From: Clostridia bacterium
GTDB lineage: Bacteria > Bacillota_A > Clostridia > Christensenellales > Aristaeellaceae
Length of the DNA: 6,926 nucleotides
Direction: 5' to 3'
Assembly: GCA_900754775.1 (NCBI GenBank)
Contig: CAAEDZ010000028.1
Coordinates: forward strand, 1 to 6,926
Shown here: piece after piece, positions 1 through 6,818 of the stretch
How the letters are laid out: each line of letters begins with the position of its first letter
Numbering within the stretch: position 1 is the first letter of the stretch
The notes under the pieces: generated by a model
Seen by the model: the letters and a program-made list of their open reading frames with translations, nothing else
What the model was told of the DNA's origin: nothing
Databases searched by the model: none
Made by a program: the position numbers and the translations under genes

Positions 1-317
1 CTTCCGCCGCCATCCGCGCGCGCGTGGAGGCCGCCCGCGCCCGGCAGCGGGAGCGGTACGAAAACTATCCGGGCGAGGTGCGCATCAACGCCAATCTCAA
101 CGCGCGCACGCTCGACCGCGCCTGCCCGATGACGGACAAGGCGCGCGCCCTGCTGGAACTGTCCAGCGAAAAGCTGAACTTCTCCAACCGCGCCTATACG
201 CGCATCCTCAAGGTGGCGCGCACCATCGCCGACCTCGCGGAGGAGGACGTCATCGGCGAAGAACACGTTTCCGAGGCCGTGCAGTACCGCACGCTCGACC
301 GCAAGTATTGGGGGTAG
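1..317 (+). CDS. comM: YifB/ComM-family Mg-chelatase-like AAA+ ATPase, C-terminal part (5' end outside window)
   Basis: The reading frame is open from the window edge (first full codon at position 3) to TAG at 315-317, giving 104 visible residues. What is visible matches the C-terminal Mg-chelatase domain of YifB/ComM proteins: an SAAIRARVEAARARQRERY helix, an NANLNART stretch, LNFSNRAYTRILKVARTIAD, and the ending EAVQYRTLDRKYWG, which is close to the family's usual C-terminus. The AAA+ Walker motifs lie upstream of the window and cannot be checked. In Gram-negative species ComM is a hexameric helicase that drives branch migration of incoming single-stranded DNA during natural transformation; the role in Gram-positive bacteria is less clear. 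The next gene, dprA, starts 2 nt after the stop, so the two are probably co-transcribed and translationally coupled. Both act on transforming DNA, which supports the family call. The GTG at 24 is an internal codon, not a start. Confidence 0.93.
   Translation, partial: SAAIRARVEAARARQRERYENYPGEVRINANLNARTLDRACPMTDKARALLELSSEKLNFSNRAYTRILKVARTIADLAEEDVIGEEHVSEAVQYRTLDRKYWG
310..314 (+). promoter_or_regulatory. Ribosome binding site deciding the dprA start
   Basis: A GGGGG run lies 5 nt before ATG 320 and can pair with the anti-Shine-Dalgarno sequence with one G-U wobble. It supports ATG 320 as the start. The in-frame TTG at 308 would need a ribosome site further upstream inside the yifB/comM end, where none is evident. 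The site overlaps the last codons of the upstream gene, as expected for a coupled operon junction. Confidence 0.55.
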
Positions 318-319
318 GC

Positions 320-1414
320 ATGGAATACAGCGTCATGGAACAATACTGGATCTGGCTTTCCAGTGTGGACGGCATCGGAGCGAAACGCTTTTACCGCCTG
401 CTCAGCCAATACGGCGACGCGCGCGGCGTATGGGACAATATCGGCGACGGAGAGATGACCTTTCTGGGGCCGAAAACACTCAAAACTCTGCGCGCGGCGC
501 GCACGGAGGGGTACTTTTTCCGCCTCTTTGCCGAGATGGAGCGCACGGGCATGCGCGCCGTGACCCGCATCTCCGAGGGCTATCCGCAGGCTTTGAACGA
601 AATTCACGACCCGCCGCCAACGCTGTATGTGCGCGGCGAAGCGCCGCTGGACGCGGAGCGCATGTTCGCCATCGTCGGCTCGCGCCGGGCCACGCGCGAC
701 GGCAAGCGCGCCGCCCGCGAATTTGCCGCCACGCTCGCCCGCGAAGGGGTCTGCGTGGTCAGCGGTCTGGCGCGCGGCGTGGACACCTGCGCCCACGAAG
801 GCGCGCTGGAGGGCGGCGGCGCGACCATCGCCGTGCTCGGCAGCGGCGCGGATGTTATCTATCCGCCGGAAAACGAGGAACTGGCCGCGCGCATACTGGA
901 TGCCGGCGGCGCCATCATTTCCGAATACGCGCCGGGAACGCGGCCCTCGCAGGGAACGTTTCCCGCCCGCAACCGCATCATCAGCGGCCTGTGCGGCGGC
1001 GTGCTGATGGTGGAGGGGTCGCATACCTCCGGGGCGATGATCACCGTCAACTTCGCCACCGAGCAGGGGCGCGACGTGTTCGCCGTGCCCGGCTCCATCT
1101 ATTCCCCACTCAGCGCCGCGCCCAACCGCCTGATCTTCGACGGGGCGAACCCGGCGCTGTCGGCGTGGGACATCCTCGAACACTATCGCTGGTCGGCGCG
1201 GCCCGCCGACGGCGCGGCGCCCCGACGCGCTGTGGAGCTGGACGAGGAGGAGAAATTGCTCGTGGACGCGCTGCTGGAACAGGAGCTTTCCTTCGACGAA
1301 TTGTCAGCGTTAAGTAAATTTCCCGCGTCAAAGCTAAATTCGCTCTTGACAAGCCTCGAACTTCGGGGCATAATCGTAAAAGCGCCGGGTGGCATCTACC
1401 GGGCATATCAATAG
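320..1414 (+). CDS. dprA: DNA-processing protein DprA (Smf), RecA loader for transforming ssDNA
   Basis: This 364-residue protein has the DprA architecture. An N-terminal helical, helix-hairpin-helix-like segment (about residues 10-60, LSSVDGIGAKRFYRLL) is followed by the Rossmann-like core (about 105-285). The core carries the hallmark stretches IVGSRRAT (118-125), VVSGLARGVD (146-155), LGSGADVIYP (173-182), FPARNRIISGL (214-224), and SGAMIT with EQGRDVFAVPG (237-258). A C-terminal winged-helix domain (about 308-364) completes it. DprA binds incoming single-stranded DNA and loads RecA onto it; it is widespread even in species not known to be transformable. The length fits the three-domain form rather than the shorter B. 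subtilis form. ATG 320 is chosen because it has an upstream GGGGG ribosome site; TTG 308 would add four residues and overlap the upstream gene. The last ~100 nt are noticeably richer in A+T codons than the rest and contain the likely topA promoter. Confidence 0.96.
   Translation: MEYSVMEQYWIWLSSVDGIGAKRFYRLLSQYGDARGVWDNIGDGEMTFLGPKTLKTLRAARTEGYFFRLFAEMERTGMRAVTRISEGYPQALNEIHDPPPTLYVRGEAPLDAERMFAIVGSRRATRDGKRAAREFAATLAREGVCVVSGLARGVDTCAHEGALEGGGATIAVLGSGADVIYPPENEELAARILDAGGAIISEYAPGTRPSQGTFPARNRIISGLCGGVLMVEGSHTSGAMITVNFATEQGRDVFAVPGSIYSPLSAAPNRLIFDGANPALSAWDILEHYRWSARPADGAAPRRAVELDEEEKLLVDALLEQELSFDELSALSKFPASKLNSLLTSLELRGIIVKAPGGIYRAYQ
1346..1374 (+). promoter_or_regulatory. Sigma-A/sigma-70-type promoter inside dprA, probably for topA
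   Basis: The -35 box TTGACA (1346-1351) is a perfect consensus match, the spacer is exactly 17 bp (1352-1368), and the -10 box CATAAT (1369-1374) matches TATAAT at five of six positions. Transcription would start near 1381, giving a leader of roughly 55 nt before topA ATG 1437. The boxes fall within dprA codons that are unusually A/T-rich for this window (TTA, CTA, ATA, GTA, AAT), consistent with selection for the promoter. Activity is inferred, not shown. Confidence 0.75.
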
Positions 1415-1426
1415 TAGGTTTTTCAT

Positions 1427-1431
1427 GGAGG
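1427..1431 (+). promoter_or_regulatory. Strong Shine-Dalgarno sequence for topA
   Basis: A perfect GGAGG core lies 5 nt before ATG 1437 and is the strongest ribosome site in the window by sequence. It selects ATG 1437 over the nearby out-of-frame ATGs at 1425 and 1433. It also lies inside a three-codon open frame (ATG 1425 to TGA 1434-1436) that abuts the topA start. Confidence 0.85.
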
Positions 1432-1436
1432 CATGA

Positions 1437-3533
1437 ATGGCAACGAAACTGGTGATCGTGGAATCCCCGGCCAAGGCGAAGACCATCGCCAAATTCCTCG
1501 GCCGTGGCTATAAAGTGGAGGCCTCGCAGGGACACGTGCGCGACCTTCCCAAATCGCAGATCGGCGTTTCCCCGGAGAACGACTTCGAGCCGAAGTACAT
1601 CACCATCCGCGGGCGCGGCGACATTCTCAACCGCATCCGCAAGGAGGCGCGCACGGCCGCGAAGGTCTATCTCGCCACCGACCCGGACCGCGAGGGCGAA
1701 GCCATTTCCTGGCATCTGGCCAATGTGCTGGGCATCGACGAGCATTCCCCCTGCCGCATCGAGTTCAACGAGGTGACGATGAAGGCCGTCAAGGCCGCCG
1801 TCAAGAACCCGCGCGGCATCGACATCGACCGCGTCAACGCGCAGCAGGCGCGGCGCGTGCTCGACCGTCTGGTGGGCTACAAGATCAGCCCCATCCTCTG
1901 GGCGAAGGTGAAAAAGGGCCTCTCCGCCGGCCGCGTGCAGTCCGTGGCGGCGAAGATGATCTGCGACCGCGAAAATGAGATCGACACCTTTTTGCCCGAG
2001 GAGTACTACAACATCGCCGGACGCTTCTGTGTCAACGGCGCGGAATTGACCGCGCGCTTTTACGGCGAAAACGGCGAAAAATTGGACGTACACACCCGCG
2101 AGGAGTGCGACGCGCTGCTCGCGCGCGCCCGCGAGGGGGCGTACAGCGTGCGCGCCATCAAAAAGAGCGAGCGCCGCAAAATGCCCGCCGCGCCGTTCAC
2201 CACCTCCAACTTGCAGCAGGAGGCCTCGCGCAAGCTCAACTTCAACACCGGCAAGACCATGCAGATCGCCCAGCAGCTCTACGAGGGCGTGGAACTGGCG
2301 GGCGAGGGCCTGCAGGGCCTTGTGACCTATATCCGCACGGACTCCACACGCATCTCCGACGAGGCGCTCTTATCTGTGCGCGAAATGATCAAAAACACCT
2401 ACGGCGAGCCCTTCCTGCCCGCCGAGCCCAACATCTACAAGAGCCGCAAGACCGCGCAGGACGCCCACGAGGCCATCCGTCCCACGGACATTTCGCGCCG
2501 CCCCGAGGCCATCAAGGCTTCCCTGACGCGCGACCAGTTCCGCCTCTACCGCCTCATCTACGACCGCTTCGTCTCCAGCCAGATGACCCCGGCGGTGTTT
2601 GACACCCTTTCGGCGGACATTGCCGGCGAAAACGGCCTTACCTTCCACCTCGCCGGGCAGAAGATGAAGTTCGCCGGTTTCACCGTGGTCTACGAGGAAG
2701 TGCTTGACGACGCCGTGGAGGAAAAGGACATCTCCCTGCCCGACCTTGAGGAGGGCATGAGCGCCTCCCTGCTGGACGTCACCGGCGAACAGCGCTTTAC
2801 CCAGCCGCCGCCCCGCTACACGGAGGCTTCGCTGGTGCGCGCGCTGGAGGAAAAGGGTATTGGCCGCCCCTCCACCTACGCCCCGACCATCTCCACCATC
2901 ATCACCCGCGGCTATGTGGCGCGCGAGAACAAGCGCCTCATCCCCACGGAACTGGGCAAGATCGTCAACGACCTGATGTGCAAGAACTTCCCCGACATCG
3001 TCAACATACAGTTCACCGCCGACATGGAGGAGAAGCTCGACGACGTGGAAAAGGGACAGGTGGACTGGCACGCCATCGTGCGCGACTTCTACGGGCCGTT
3101 TGAAAAGGATCTGGAAAAGGCCGAGGCCAGCATCGAAAAGGTCTCCATTGAGGATCAGGTGTCCGACATACCCTGCGAAAAGTGCGGGGCGATGATGGTC
3201 TACAAGATGAGCCGCTACGGCAAGTTCCTCGCCTGCCCCAACTTCCCCGCCTGCCGCCACACGCTGGCACTGCCCAAGAGCATTGGCGTGGCCTGCCCGC
3301 AGTGCGGCGCGCAGCTTCTGGAGCGCATCAGCCGCAAGGGGCGCAAGTTCTACGGCTGCGAGCGCTACCCGGAGTGCGATTTCGTCTCCTGGGACCGCCC
3401 GGTGAACGACAAGTGCCCCGTGTGCGGTTCGCGCATGGTCTACAAGCGCGGGCCGAGGAACACGCATTACCACGTCTGCGTCAACGAAAGCTGCCGCCAT
3501 CGCGTGGAGGTCGAGGCCGAGAATGACGAATAG
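1437..3533 (+). CDS. topA: DNA topoisomerase I (type IA), three zinc ribbons
   Basis: The 698-residue product is a complete type IA topoisomerase, which relaxes negative supercoils by cutting one strand and passing the other through. The N-terminal TOPRIM domain has the catalytic glutamate E9 in IVESPAKAKTI and the metal-binding DPDREGE at 82-88. The domain IV signature QARRVLDRLVGYKISP is at 137-152 and GLSAGRVQSVA at 161-171. The active-site tyrosine is Y298 in TYIRTDSTR, and AHEAIRPT lies at 343-350. GIGRPSTYAPTI (474-485) is also typical. The C-terminus has three C4 zinc ribbons: C580/583/600/606, C620/623/641/647 and C660/663/681/686. Total length is close to B. subtilis TopA (about 690 residues) and shorter than the E. 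coli enzyme. A GGAGG site precedes the ATG, and a strong promoter lies about 65-90 nt upstream inside dprA. The 3' end overlaps trmFO by 11 nt. No catalytic or zinc-binding residue is missing. Confidence 0.98.
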   Translation: MATKLVIVESPAKAKTIAKFLGRGYKVEASQGHVRDLPKSQIGVSPENDFEPKYITIRGRGDILNRIRKEARTAAKVYLATDPDREGEAISWHLANVLGIDEHSPCRIEFNEVTMKAVKAAVKNPRGIDIDRVNAQQARRVLDRLVGYKISPILWAKVKKGLSAGRVQSVAAKMICDRENEIDTFLPEEYYNIAGRFCVNGAELTARFYGENGEKLDVHTREECDALLARAREGAYSVRAIKKSERRKMPAAPFTTSNLQQEASRKLNFNTGKTMQIAQQLYEGVELAGEGLQGLVTYIRTDSTRISDEALLSVREMIKNTYGEPFLPAEPNIYKSRKTAQDAHEAIRPTDISRRPEAIKASLTRDQFRLYRLIYDRFVSSQMTPAVFDTLSADIAGENGLTFHLAGQKMKFAGFTVVYEEVLDDAVEEKDISLPDLEEGMSASLLDVTGEQRFTQPPPRYTEASLVRALEEKGIGRPSTYAPTISTIITRGYVARENKRLIPTELGKIVNDLMCKNFPDIVNIQFTADMEEKLDDVEKGQVDWHAIVRDFYGPFEKDLEKAEASIEKVSIEDQVSDIPCEKCGAMMVYKMSRYGKFLACPNFPACRHTLALPKSIGVACPQCGAQLLERISRKGRKFYGCERYPECDFVSWDRPVNDKCPVCGSRMVYKRGPRNTHYHVCVNESCRHRVEVEAENDE

Positions 3534-4833
3534 TGTCACCATCGTCGGCGCGGGGCTGGCCGGCTGCGAGGCGGCCTGGCAACTGGCGCAGCGCGGCGTC
3601 GCCGTGCGGCTCGTGGACATGAAGCCGAAGAAGTTCTCCCCCGCCCACCACATGGAGGGGTTCGCCGAATTGGTCTGTTCCAATTCGCTGAAGGCGGAAC
3701 ACTTGACCAACGCCTCGGGCCTTTTGAAGGCGGAAATGCGCCTGCTCGATTCGCTCATCCTGCGCGCGGCGGACGATGCGCGCGTGCCGGCCGGAGGGGC
3801 GCTGGCCGTGGACCGGGAGAAGTTTTCCGCGTGCATCACGAAGGCGCTGATGGAACACCCTCTGGTGAGGTTTGAGACGGCGCTGGTGGACGCCCTTCCC
3901 GAGGCGCCCTGCATCATCGCCACCGGCCCGCTCACCGACCCGGCGCTGACCAAGGCGCTTTCGGCGCTTCCGGGGCTGCGCGAGCTGCACTTTTTCGACG
4001 CCGCCGCGCCCATCGTCGCCGCTGAGTCCATCGACATGGACAAAGTTTTTCGCGCCTCGCGCTATGAAAGGGGTTCGGATTATCTGAACTGCCCGATGAC
4101 GGAGGCAGAGTACAACGCCTTTTACGACGCCCTCGTGGGCGCGGAACTGGCCGAGGTACACGATTTTGAGAAAAAGCTGGTGTTCGAGGGCTGTCTGGCG
4201 GTGGAGATCCTCGCCTCGCGCGGGCGGCAGACGCTGGCCTTCGGCCCGCTCAAGCCCGTAGGCCTCGCCGACCCGCACACGGGCAAAATGCCCTACGCCG
4301 TGGTGCAGCTGCGGCAGGAGAACGAACAGGGCACGCTCTACGGCCTCGTCGGCTTTCAGACGCGGCTCAAGTGGGGCGAACAGAAGCGCGTGTTTTCGAT
4401 GATCCCCGGGCTGGAACACGCTGAGTTCGTCCGCTACGGGGTCATGCACCGCAACACGTTTTTGCGCTCGCCGGACATACTTTCCCGCAACTACGCGCTG
4501 GACGAACAGCCGCTTTTCCGCTTTGCCGGGCAGTTGACCGGCGTGGAGGGATACATGGAATCCGCCGCCAGCGGCATGGTAGCCGCCATCGGCCTTTGCA
4601 AGGCGCTGCGCGGCGAGGAGGAGCCGGATTTCGGCGGGCAGACCGTATTGGGGGCGCTGGAGCGCCATGTGCGCACCCCCTCCGCCGATTTCCAGCCCAT
4701 GAACGCCAACTTTGGCATACTCGACGCGCTGCCCACGCGCGTCAAGGGCAAGCGCGACCGCTACGCCAAGCTCTCCGAGCGCGCGCTGGAAGCGCTCGAC
4801 GCCATCATCGACCGATACGAATTGAGGAATTGA
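3523..4833 (+). CDS. trmFO: tRNA (uracil-54-C5) methyltransferase, methylene-THF/FAD-dependent
   Basis: The 436-residue product matches TrmFO (formerly Gid), which makes ribothymidine at U54 in the T-loop of tRNAs, using methylenetetrahydrofolate as carbon source and reduced FAD as reductant. The dinucleotide-binding loop [10 protein letters not shown] (residues 9-18) is at the N-terminus. The family block [11 protein letters not shown] (48-58) carries C52, and FEGCLAVE (221-228) carries C224; these correspond to the two functionally important cysteines of the B. subtilis enzyme (C53 and C226). Other typical stretches are [11 protein letters not shown] (88-98), FGPLKPVGL (240-248) and [12 protein letters not shown] (340-351). 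Length equals that of the B. subtilis protein to within a residue. The ATG lies inside the last codons of topA, with GAGG (3513-3516) 6 nt upstream, so translation is probably coupled to topA. hslV follows 2 nt after the stop; the xerC gene usual at this spot is absent. Confidence 0.97.
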   Translation: MTNSVTIVGAGLAGCEAAWQLAQRGVAVRLVDMKPKKFSPAHHMEGFAELVCSNSLKAEHLTNASGLLKAEMRLLDSLILRAADDARVPAGGALAVDREKFSACITKALMEHPLVRFETALVDALPEAPCIIATGPLTDPALTKALSALPGLRELHFFDAAAPIVAAESIDMDKVFRASRYERGSDYLNCPMTEAEYNAFYDALVGAELAEVHDFEKKLVFEGCLAVEILASRGRQTLAFGPLKPVGLADPHTGKMPYAVVQLRQENEQGTLYGLVGFQTRLKWGEQKRVFSMIPGLEHAEFVRYGVMHRNTFLRSPDILSRNYALDEQPLFRFAGQLTGVEGYMESAASGMVAAIGLCKALRGEEEPDFGGQTVLGALERHVRTPSADFQPMNANFGILDALPTRVKGKRDRYAKLSERALEALDAIIDRYELRN

Positions 4834-4835
4834 CT

Positions 4836-5378
4836 ATGGCAGAATCCATCTTTCGCGGCACCACCATCTGCGCCGTGCGCAAAAACGGCGAATGCGCCAT
4901 GGCTGGCGACGGGCAGGTGACCATGGGCCAGCAGACCGTGATGAAGGCGCACGCCCACAAGGTGCGCCGCATCTACAACGGCAAGGTCGTGGTCGGCTTT
5001 GCCGGCTCCGTGGCCGACGCCTTTGCGCTGTCGGAAAAGTTCGAGGAAAAGCTGACGCAGTTCTCCGGCAACCTGCCCCGCGCCGCCGTGGAACTGGCGC
5101 AGGACTGGCGCATGGACAAGGCCATGCGCAAACTGGAGGCCATGCTTCTGTGCGCCGACAAGGACAACCTTCTTCTGGTCAGCGGCACGGGCGAGGTCAT
5201 CGAGCCGGACGACGGCGTTTTGACCATCGGCTCGGGCGGCAACTACGCGCTGGCCGCGGCGCGGGCGCTTTTGCAGAACACCGACCTGCCCGCCCGCGAG
5301 ATCGCCGAGCGCGCCCTGAAGATCGCCGCGGACATCTGCATCTTTACCAACGGCAACATCATCGTCGAGACCGTATAA
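4836..5378 (+). CDS. hslV: ATP-dependent protease HslV (ClpQ) peptidase subunit
   Basis: This 180-residue protein is the threonine peptidase of the HslUV complex, a cytoplasmic double-hexamer related to the proteasome beta subunit. The predicted nucleophile is T9 in RGTTICAV, which corresponds to Thr1 of mature E. coli Hsl[12 protein letters not shown] (21-31), the lysine K42 (equivalent to Lys33), [10 protein letters not shown] (54-63), [10 protein letters not shown] (83-92), [11 protein letters not shown] (116-126) and [15 protein letters not shown] (131-145) are all family blocks. The eight residues MAESIFRG precede T9, so the nucleophile must be exposed by propeptide removal. The ATG is supported by GAGGA (4824-4828) 7 nt upstream; no start codon lies directly before T9. 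A longer open frame extends back to about 4596, but it overlaps trmFO and lacks family similarity. The gene lies 2 nt after trmFO and 12 nt before its ATPase partner hslU. Confidence 0.97.
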   Translation: MAESIFRGTTICAVRKNGECAMAGDGQVTMGQQTVMKAHAHKVRRIYNGKVVVGFAGSVADAFALSEKFEEKLTQFSGNLPRAAVELAQDWRMDKAMRKLEAMLLCADKDNLLLVSGTGEVIEPDDGVLTIGSGGNYALAAARALLQNTDLPAREIAERALKIAADICIFTNGNIIVETV

Positions 5379-5390
5379 AGGAGAACTGAC

Positions 5391-6758
5391 ATGATCCAGC
5401 TTACACCGCGCGAGATCGTCCGCGAACTCGACCGCTACATCATCGGACAGGACGAGGCCAAGCGCGCCGTGGCCGTGGCCCTGCGCAACCGCTACCGCCG
5501 CGCCCAGTTGCCGCCGGAGATCCGCGAGGAAGTCACCCCCAAGAACATCCTCATGGTCGGCCCCACGGGCGTGGGCAAGACCGAGATCGCCCGCCGTCTG
5601 GCCAAATTGGTGGACGCGCCCTTCGTCAAGGTCGAGGCCACCAAGTTCACCGAGGTCGGCTATGTGGGCCGCGACGTGGAATCCATCGTCCGCGACCTTC
5701 TGGAGGCCTCCATCCGCCTGGTCAAGGAGCAGCACACCGCCCGCGTACACCAGCGCGCTGAGAAAAACGCCGAGGAACGGCTGGTGGACCTGATCGTCAA
5801 GCCCATCAAAAAAAAGACCAACCCCCTCGACATCCTGCTGGGCAACAAGCCCAAGGAGCCGGAGCTTCCCCCCGAGGAAAAGGAAAAGCTCACCACCCGC
5901 CGCTCGGACGTGCTGGAAAAGCTCAGAAGCGGCGAGATGGAACACGTGATGGTCGAGGTGGAGGTCGAGGAGACCGCCCCGCGCGGCGAGATCCCCGGCA
6001 CCGACATGAACATGAACGACATGCTCGGCTCCATCCTCCCCAAGCGCACGAAGATCCGCAAGGTGGAAGTGCGCGAGGCGCGGCGCATACTCGTCGCCGA
6101 GGAGGAACAGAACCTCATCGACATGGACAGCGTCTATTCCGAGGCCATCGAGCGCGCTGAGCAGCACGGCATCGTCTTTCTGGACGAGATCGACAAGGTG
6201 GCCGGGCGCGGCGCCGGCAACGGCGGCCCGGACGTGTCGCGCGAGGGCGTGCAGCGGGACATTCTCCCCATCGTCGAAGGCTCGACCGTCAACACCAAGT
6301 ACGGTCCCGTGCGCACCGACCACATGCTCTTCATCGCCGCGGGCGCGTTCCACGTCTCCAAGGTGACGGACCTGATCCCCGAATTGCAGGGCCGCTTCCC
6401 CGTGCGCGTGGACTTAAAGCCGCTGACGCGCGAGGACTACAAGCGCATCCTCACCCAGCCGGAGAACGCCCTCATCCGCCAGTACCAGATGCTTTTGAAG
6501 GTGGACAACGTCTCGCTCACCTTCGACGACAGCGCCCTGGACGCCATTGCCGACTACGCCTGGCAGGCCAACGAGACCGCCGAGAACATCGGCGCGCGGC
6601 GGCTGCACACGCTGCTTGAAAAGATACTCAACGACATCGCCTTCAACGCCGGCGGCGGCGACGCCCCGGAAGTGGAGGTCAAGGTGGACGCCGAGTATGT
6701 GCGCGGCCAGCTTTCGGACGATATGCAGTCCAAGGACGTGAAGAAGTACATCCTCTGA
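5391..6758 (+). CDS. hslU: ATP-dependent protease HslU (ClpY) unfoldase subunit
   Basis: The 455-residue AAA+ protein is the hexameric unfoldase that feeds substrates to HslV. TPREIVRELDRYIIGQ (5-20) is the typical N-terminus. Walker A is GPTGVGKT (57-64). The pore loop GYVGRD is at 90-95. A charged intermediate domain (about 110-240) follows, then Walker B IVFLDEIDK (261-269), sensor 1 around FIAAGAF (314-320), the arginine-finger region ELQGRFPVRV (331-340), and sensor 2 GARRLHT (401-407). The C-terminus KKYIL resembles the hydrophobic tail that docks into HslV and activates it. Length is close to E. coli HslU (443 residues). An AAAGGAG ribosome site (5377-5383) overlaps the hslV stop codon and sits 7 nt before ATG 5391. 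The stop is followed within 10 nt by a terminator hairpin, so this is the last gene of the operon; codY, which follows hslU in Bacillus, is not here. Confidence 0.98.
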   Translation: MIQLTPREIVRELDRYIIGQDEAKRAVAVALRNRYRRAQLPPEIREEVTPKNILMVGPTGVGKTEIARRLAKLVDAPFVKVEATKFTEVGYVGRDVESIVRDLLEASIRLVKEQHTARVHQRAEKNAEERLVDLIVKPIKKKTNPLDILLGNKPKEPELPPEEKEKLTTRRSDVLEKLRSGEMEHVMVEVEVEETAPRGEIPGTDMNMNDMLGSILPKRTKIRKVEVREARRILVAEEEQNLIDMDSVYSEAIERAEQHGIVFLDEIDKVAGRGAGNGGPDVSREGVQRDILPIVEGSTVNTKYGPVRTDHMLFIAAGAFHVSKVTDLIPELQGRFPVRVDLKPLTREDYKRILTQPENALIRQYQMLLKVDNVSLTFDDSALDAIADYAWQANETAENIGARRLHTLLEKILNDIAFNAGGGDAPEVEVKVDAEYVRGQLSDDMQSKDVKKYIL

Positions 6759-6764
6759 GGCATG

Positions 6765-6799
6765 CCGGGGTGCGGGAAAGCACCCCGGTCTTGTGCTTT
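6765..6799 (+). terminator. Rho-independent terminator after hslU
   Basis: CCGGGGTGC (6765-6773) and GCACCCCGG (6780-6788) form a perfect 9-bp stem with a 6-nt loop (GGGAAA). A T-rich but interrupted tail, TCTTGTGCTTT, follows at 6789-6799. The hairpin starts 6 nt after the hslU stop. The stem is strong but the U-tract is imperfect, so some read-through is plausible. Confidence 0.85.
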
Positions 6800-6813
6800 A
6801 TGCACATATTTTT
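6792..6813 (+). terminator. Small second hairpin with T-tract, possible back-up terminator
   Basis: TGTGC (6792-6796) and GCACA (6802-6806) form a 5-bp stem with a 5-nt loop, followed by TATTTTT (6807-6813), a better T-tract than that of the preceding hairpin. The stem is short and weak, so it may act only with the main hairpin or not at all. Confidence 0.35.
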
Positions 6814-6818
6814 GTAAA

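Noticed and set aside
308..319. TTG 308 as the start of dprA
   Set aside because: It would add only LGVG ahead of the ATG and overlap yifB/comM; ATG 320 has a properly spaced GGGGG site and is a better start codon.
194..1183. A 329-codon minus-strand frame opposite dprA
   Set aside because: Low-complexity arginine/alanine/histidine-rich translation opposite a conserved gene; no family motif seen.
1385..1405. CCGGG repeated on both sides of GGCATCTA near the dprA end, considered as a terminator or attenuator before topA
   Set aside because: The arms are direct rather than inverted repeats; only about 3-4 bp can pair, and the following T run is short. It is not a convincing hairpin.
2370..4043. 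A 557-codon open frame on the minus strand across topA and trmFO
   Set aside because: It lies opposite genes with intact, motif-rich products, and its translation is low-complexity (rich in A, G, V, D and H) with no recognisable domain. Long antisense frames are expected in GC-rich genes with strong third-position bias.
4596..4835. An 80-codon N-terminal extension of hslV overlapping trmFO
   Set aside because: The extension is arginine/alanine-rich out-of-frame trmFO sequence. ATG 4836 has its own ribosome site and gives the normal HslV length.
5949..5973. Repeating GAGGTGGAGGTCGAGG stretch in hslU, considered as a tandem repeat
   Set aside because: It encodes alternating Val/Glu (VEVEVEE) in the charged I-domain; the repetition follows from the amino acids and codon bias.
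4761..6353. A 530-codon open frame on the minus strand across hslV and hslU
   Set aside because: Same reason: a mirror of codon bias in hslVU. The repeated D-H-V-H-L type composition is typical of such shadows, and there is no ribosome site or neighbouring gene on that strand.
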